From the NCBI GenBank assembly GCA_029933565.1, contig JAOZNY010000167.1, forward strand, positions 1 to 6,636: a stretch of 6,636 nucleotides of DNA, in the 5' to 3' direction. Positions 5,997-6,636 of this stretch are shown here, one piece after another (the first letter of the stretch is position 1; each line of letters begins with the position of its first letter). A program made the position numbers and the translations under genes. Below the pieces are notes generated by a model. It ran no database searches and had not been told where the DNA came from. It saw only the letters and a program-made list of their open reading frames with translations. Source of the DNA: Bacteroidales bacterium (GTDB lineage Bacteria > Bacteroidota > Bacteroidia > Bacteroidales > F082).

Positions 5997-6026
5997 CAAA
6001 GATACAAAAGATATTTAATCTACCAA
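5997..6026 (-). promoter_or_regulatory. Promoter P1 of the rpsL operon (Bacteroidota type)
   Basis: The minus strand has TTG at 6026-6024, a 19-base spacer, and TATCTTTG at 6004-5997. This is an exact fit to the TTG / TAnnTTTG consensus with ideal spacing, the best promoter in the window. The start is expected near 5989-5992, producing a leader of about 255 nt before rpsL that includes the structured element at 5844-5932. The DNA just upstream (6027-6050) is strongly AT-rich. Confidence 0.75.
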
Positions 6027-6035
6027 GAAATATCT
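6009..6035. repeat. Perfect 8-bp dyad around the P1 -33 element
   Basis: AGATATTT (6009-6016) and AAATATCT (6028-6035) are exact inverted copies separated by 11 bases. The -33 TTG of P1 lies within the spacer. The right arm is where the missing -33 element of the divergent hldD promoter would be. The position would let one dimeric regulator touch both promoters. This is an inference from position and symmetry; chance occurrence in AT-rich DNA is possible. Confidence 0.4.
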
Positions 6036-6049
6036 AAAAAATAATTTCC

Positions 6050-6057
6050 TATTTTTG
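6050..6057 (+). promoter_or_regulatory. Probable -7 element of the hldD promoter
   Basis: TATTTTTG fits TAnnTTTG exactly and is followed by CA, as is frequent in this phylum. No TTG is found at the expected 17-23 base distance upstream, so the -33 element is weak or missing. Transcription would start near 6062, leaving only about 12 nt before the ATG. The element overlaps a 12-bp palindrome of five T, GC and five A (6052-6063). Confidence 0.5.
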
Positions 6058-6073
6058 CAAAAAAGAAGATATA

Positions 6074-6636
6074 ATGATAATAGTAACAGGTGCTGCTGGA
6101 TTTATAGGCAGTGTTATGGTTGGAAAACTAAATTCACTTGGCTTTACTAACTTGGTTTTATCCGATGATTTTAGTAGCGAAGAAAAAAGCAAAAATCTAA
6201 AGGGTAAAAAATTTGAAGAAATAATTCACCGCGATGATTTGTTTAAGTGGTTTGATAAAAACAATGACAAAGTGGAATTTGTACTTCACATTGGTGCACG
6301 TACTGATACAACAGAATTCAACAAAGATATTTTTGATGTTTTAAATTTGAATTATTCAAAACAACTTTGGCTACGATGTACAATTAATAATACACCTATT
6401 ATATACGCATCTTCGGCAGCAACTTATGGTATGGGTGAATTTGGCTACGACGACAATCATGAAATTGTGGAGAAACTTAAGCCGCTTAACCCTTATGGCG
6501 ATTCGAAGAATGATTTTGATAAGTGGGCTTTGCAGCAGGATGAGCAACCCCCATTTTGGGCTGGATTGAAGTTTTTTAATGTTTATGGCCCTAATGAATT
6601 TCATAAAAGCAGAATGGCATCAGTAATATTTCATGC
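6074..6636 (+). CDS. hldD: ADP-glyceromanno-heptose 6-epimerase, 3' end beyond the window
   Basis: This enzyme epimerises C6 of ADP-D-glycero-D-manno-heptose to the L-glycero form, the last step in making the heptose donor for the lipopolysaccharide inner core. It is a cytoplasmic, NADP-using short-chain dehydrogenase/reductase-type epimerase. The visible 187 residues (family about 310-330) begin MIIVTGAAGFIG with the nucleotide-binding GxxGxxG (6-12) and Asp31/Asp32 after strand 2. They continue with HIGARTDTTEF (72-82), YASSAATYG (111-119), the catalytic YxxxK (Tyr141, Lys145) in PLNPYGDSK, and FFNVYGPNEFHKSRMASVIFH. Lys178 in the last segment matches the second catalytic residue described for E. 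coli HldD. These motifs separate it from the related GalE and dTDP-glucose dehydratase enzymes. It is transcribed away from the ribosomal block, with a very short leader and no clear Shine-Dalgarno. The frame runs off the right edge without a stop. Confidence 0.95.
   Translation, partial: MIIVTGAAGFIGSVMVGKLNSLGFTNLVLSDDFSSEEKSKNLKGKKFEEIIHRDDLFKWFDKNNDKVEFVLHIGARTDTTEFNKDIFDVLNLNYSKQLWLRCTINNTPIIYASSAATYGMGEFGYDDNHEIVEKLKPLNPYGDSKNDFDKWALQQDEQPPFWAGLKFFNVYGPNEFHKSRMASVIFH

Larger units (their letters stand above)
5736..6073. other. Divergent intergenic region between rpsL and hldD
   Basis: This 338-bp stretch contains no credible protein gene on either strand. It is AT-rich except for two short GC-rich islands (about 5846-5866 and 5906-5916) that are complementary to each other. 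In order from rpsL it holds a small hairpin, promoter P2 with an overlapping dyad and an A/T tract, a nested stem structure, a second hairpin, promoter P1 with a dyad around its -33 element, and the hldD -7 element. Each is listed separately. No intrinsic terminator is evident in either direction. Confidence 0.8.

Noticed and set aside
6371..6604. A 77-codon open frame on the minus strand
   Set aside because: It lies wholly inside the clearly recognisable hldD coding sequence on the opposite strand and has no family resemblance; it is an antisense shadow.

Overview
The window comes from a low-GC bacterium, almost certainly a member of the Bacteroidota. Three things point there. The ribosomal proteins and EF-G have the sequence style of that phylum. 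The gene order is rpsL-rpsG-fusA-rpsJ-rplC-rplD-rplW-rplB with no tuf between fusA and rpsJ. The intergenic promoters fit the phylum's own consensus (TTG near -33, TAnnTTTG near -7), and most genes lack a Shine-Dalgarno sequence. The family within the phylum cannot be fixed from this sequence.

Layout: bases 1-5735 are one tightly packed minus-strand block, the joined str and S10 operons. In transcription order (right to left) it reads rpsL (S12), rpsG (S7), fusA (EF-G), rpsJ (S10), rplC (L3), rplD (L4), rplW (L23) and rplB (L2, whose last few codons lie beyond the left edge). Gaps are 9-36 nt, rplC and rplD overlap by 10 bp, and no internal terminator is visible, so the block is probably co-transcribed. 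Bases 5736-6073 are a 338-bp divergent intergenic region. Bases 6074-6636 are the 5' part of a plus-strand gene for ADP-glyceromanno-heptose 6-epimerase (hldD), an enzyme that makes a sugar precursor for the lipopolysaccharide core.

The genes themselves are ordinary and intact: GTPase motifs, decoding-site residues and the epimerase catalytic residues are all present. The intergenic region is the only part with unexplained structure. It holds two consensus-quality promoters firing toward rpsL, about 210 bp apart. The upstream one would give a leader of about 255 nt. That leader contains a GC-rich nested stem in otherwise AT-rich DNA and an alternative, mutually exclusive pairing. Two perfect 8-bp dyads lie over the -33 regions of the two promoters. 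This looks like a candidate regulatory leader for the main ribosomal-protein operon, but it is inferred from one sequence only. I see no mobile element, CRISPR, tRNA, rRNA or clearly novel multi-gene system here.
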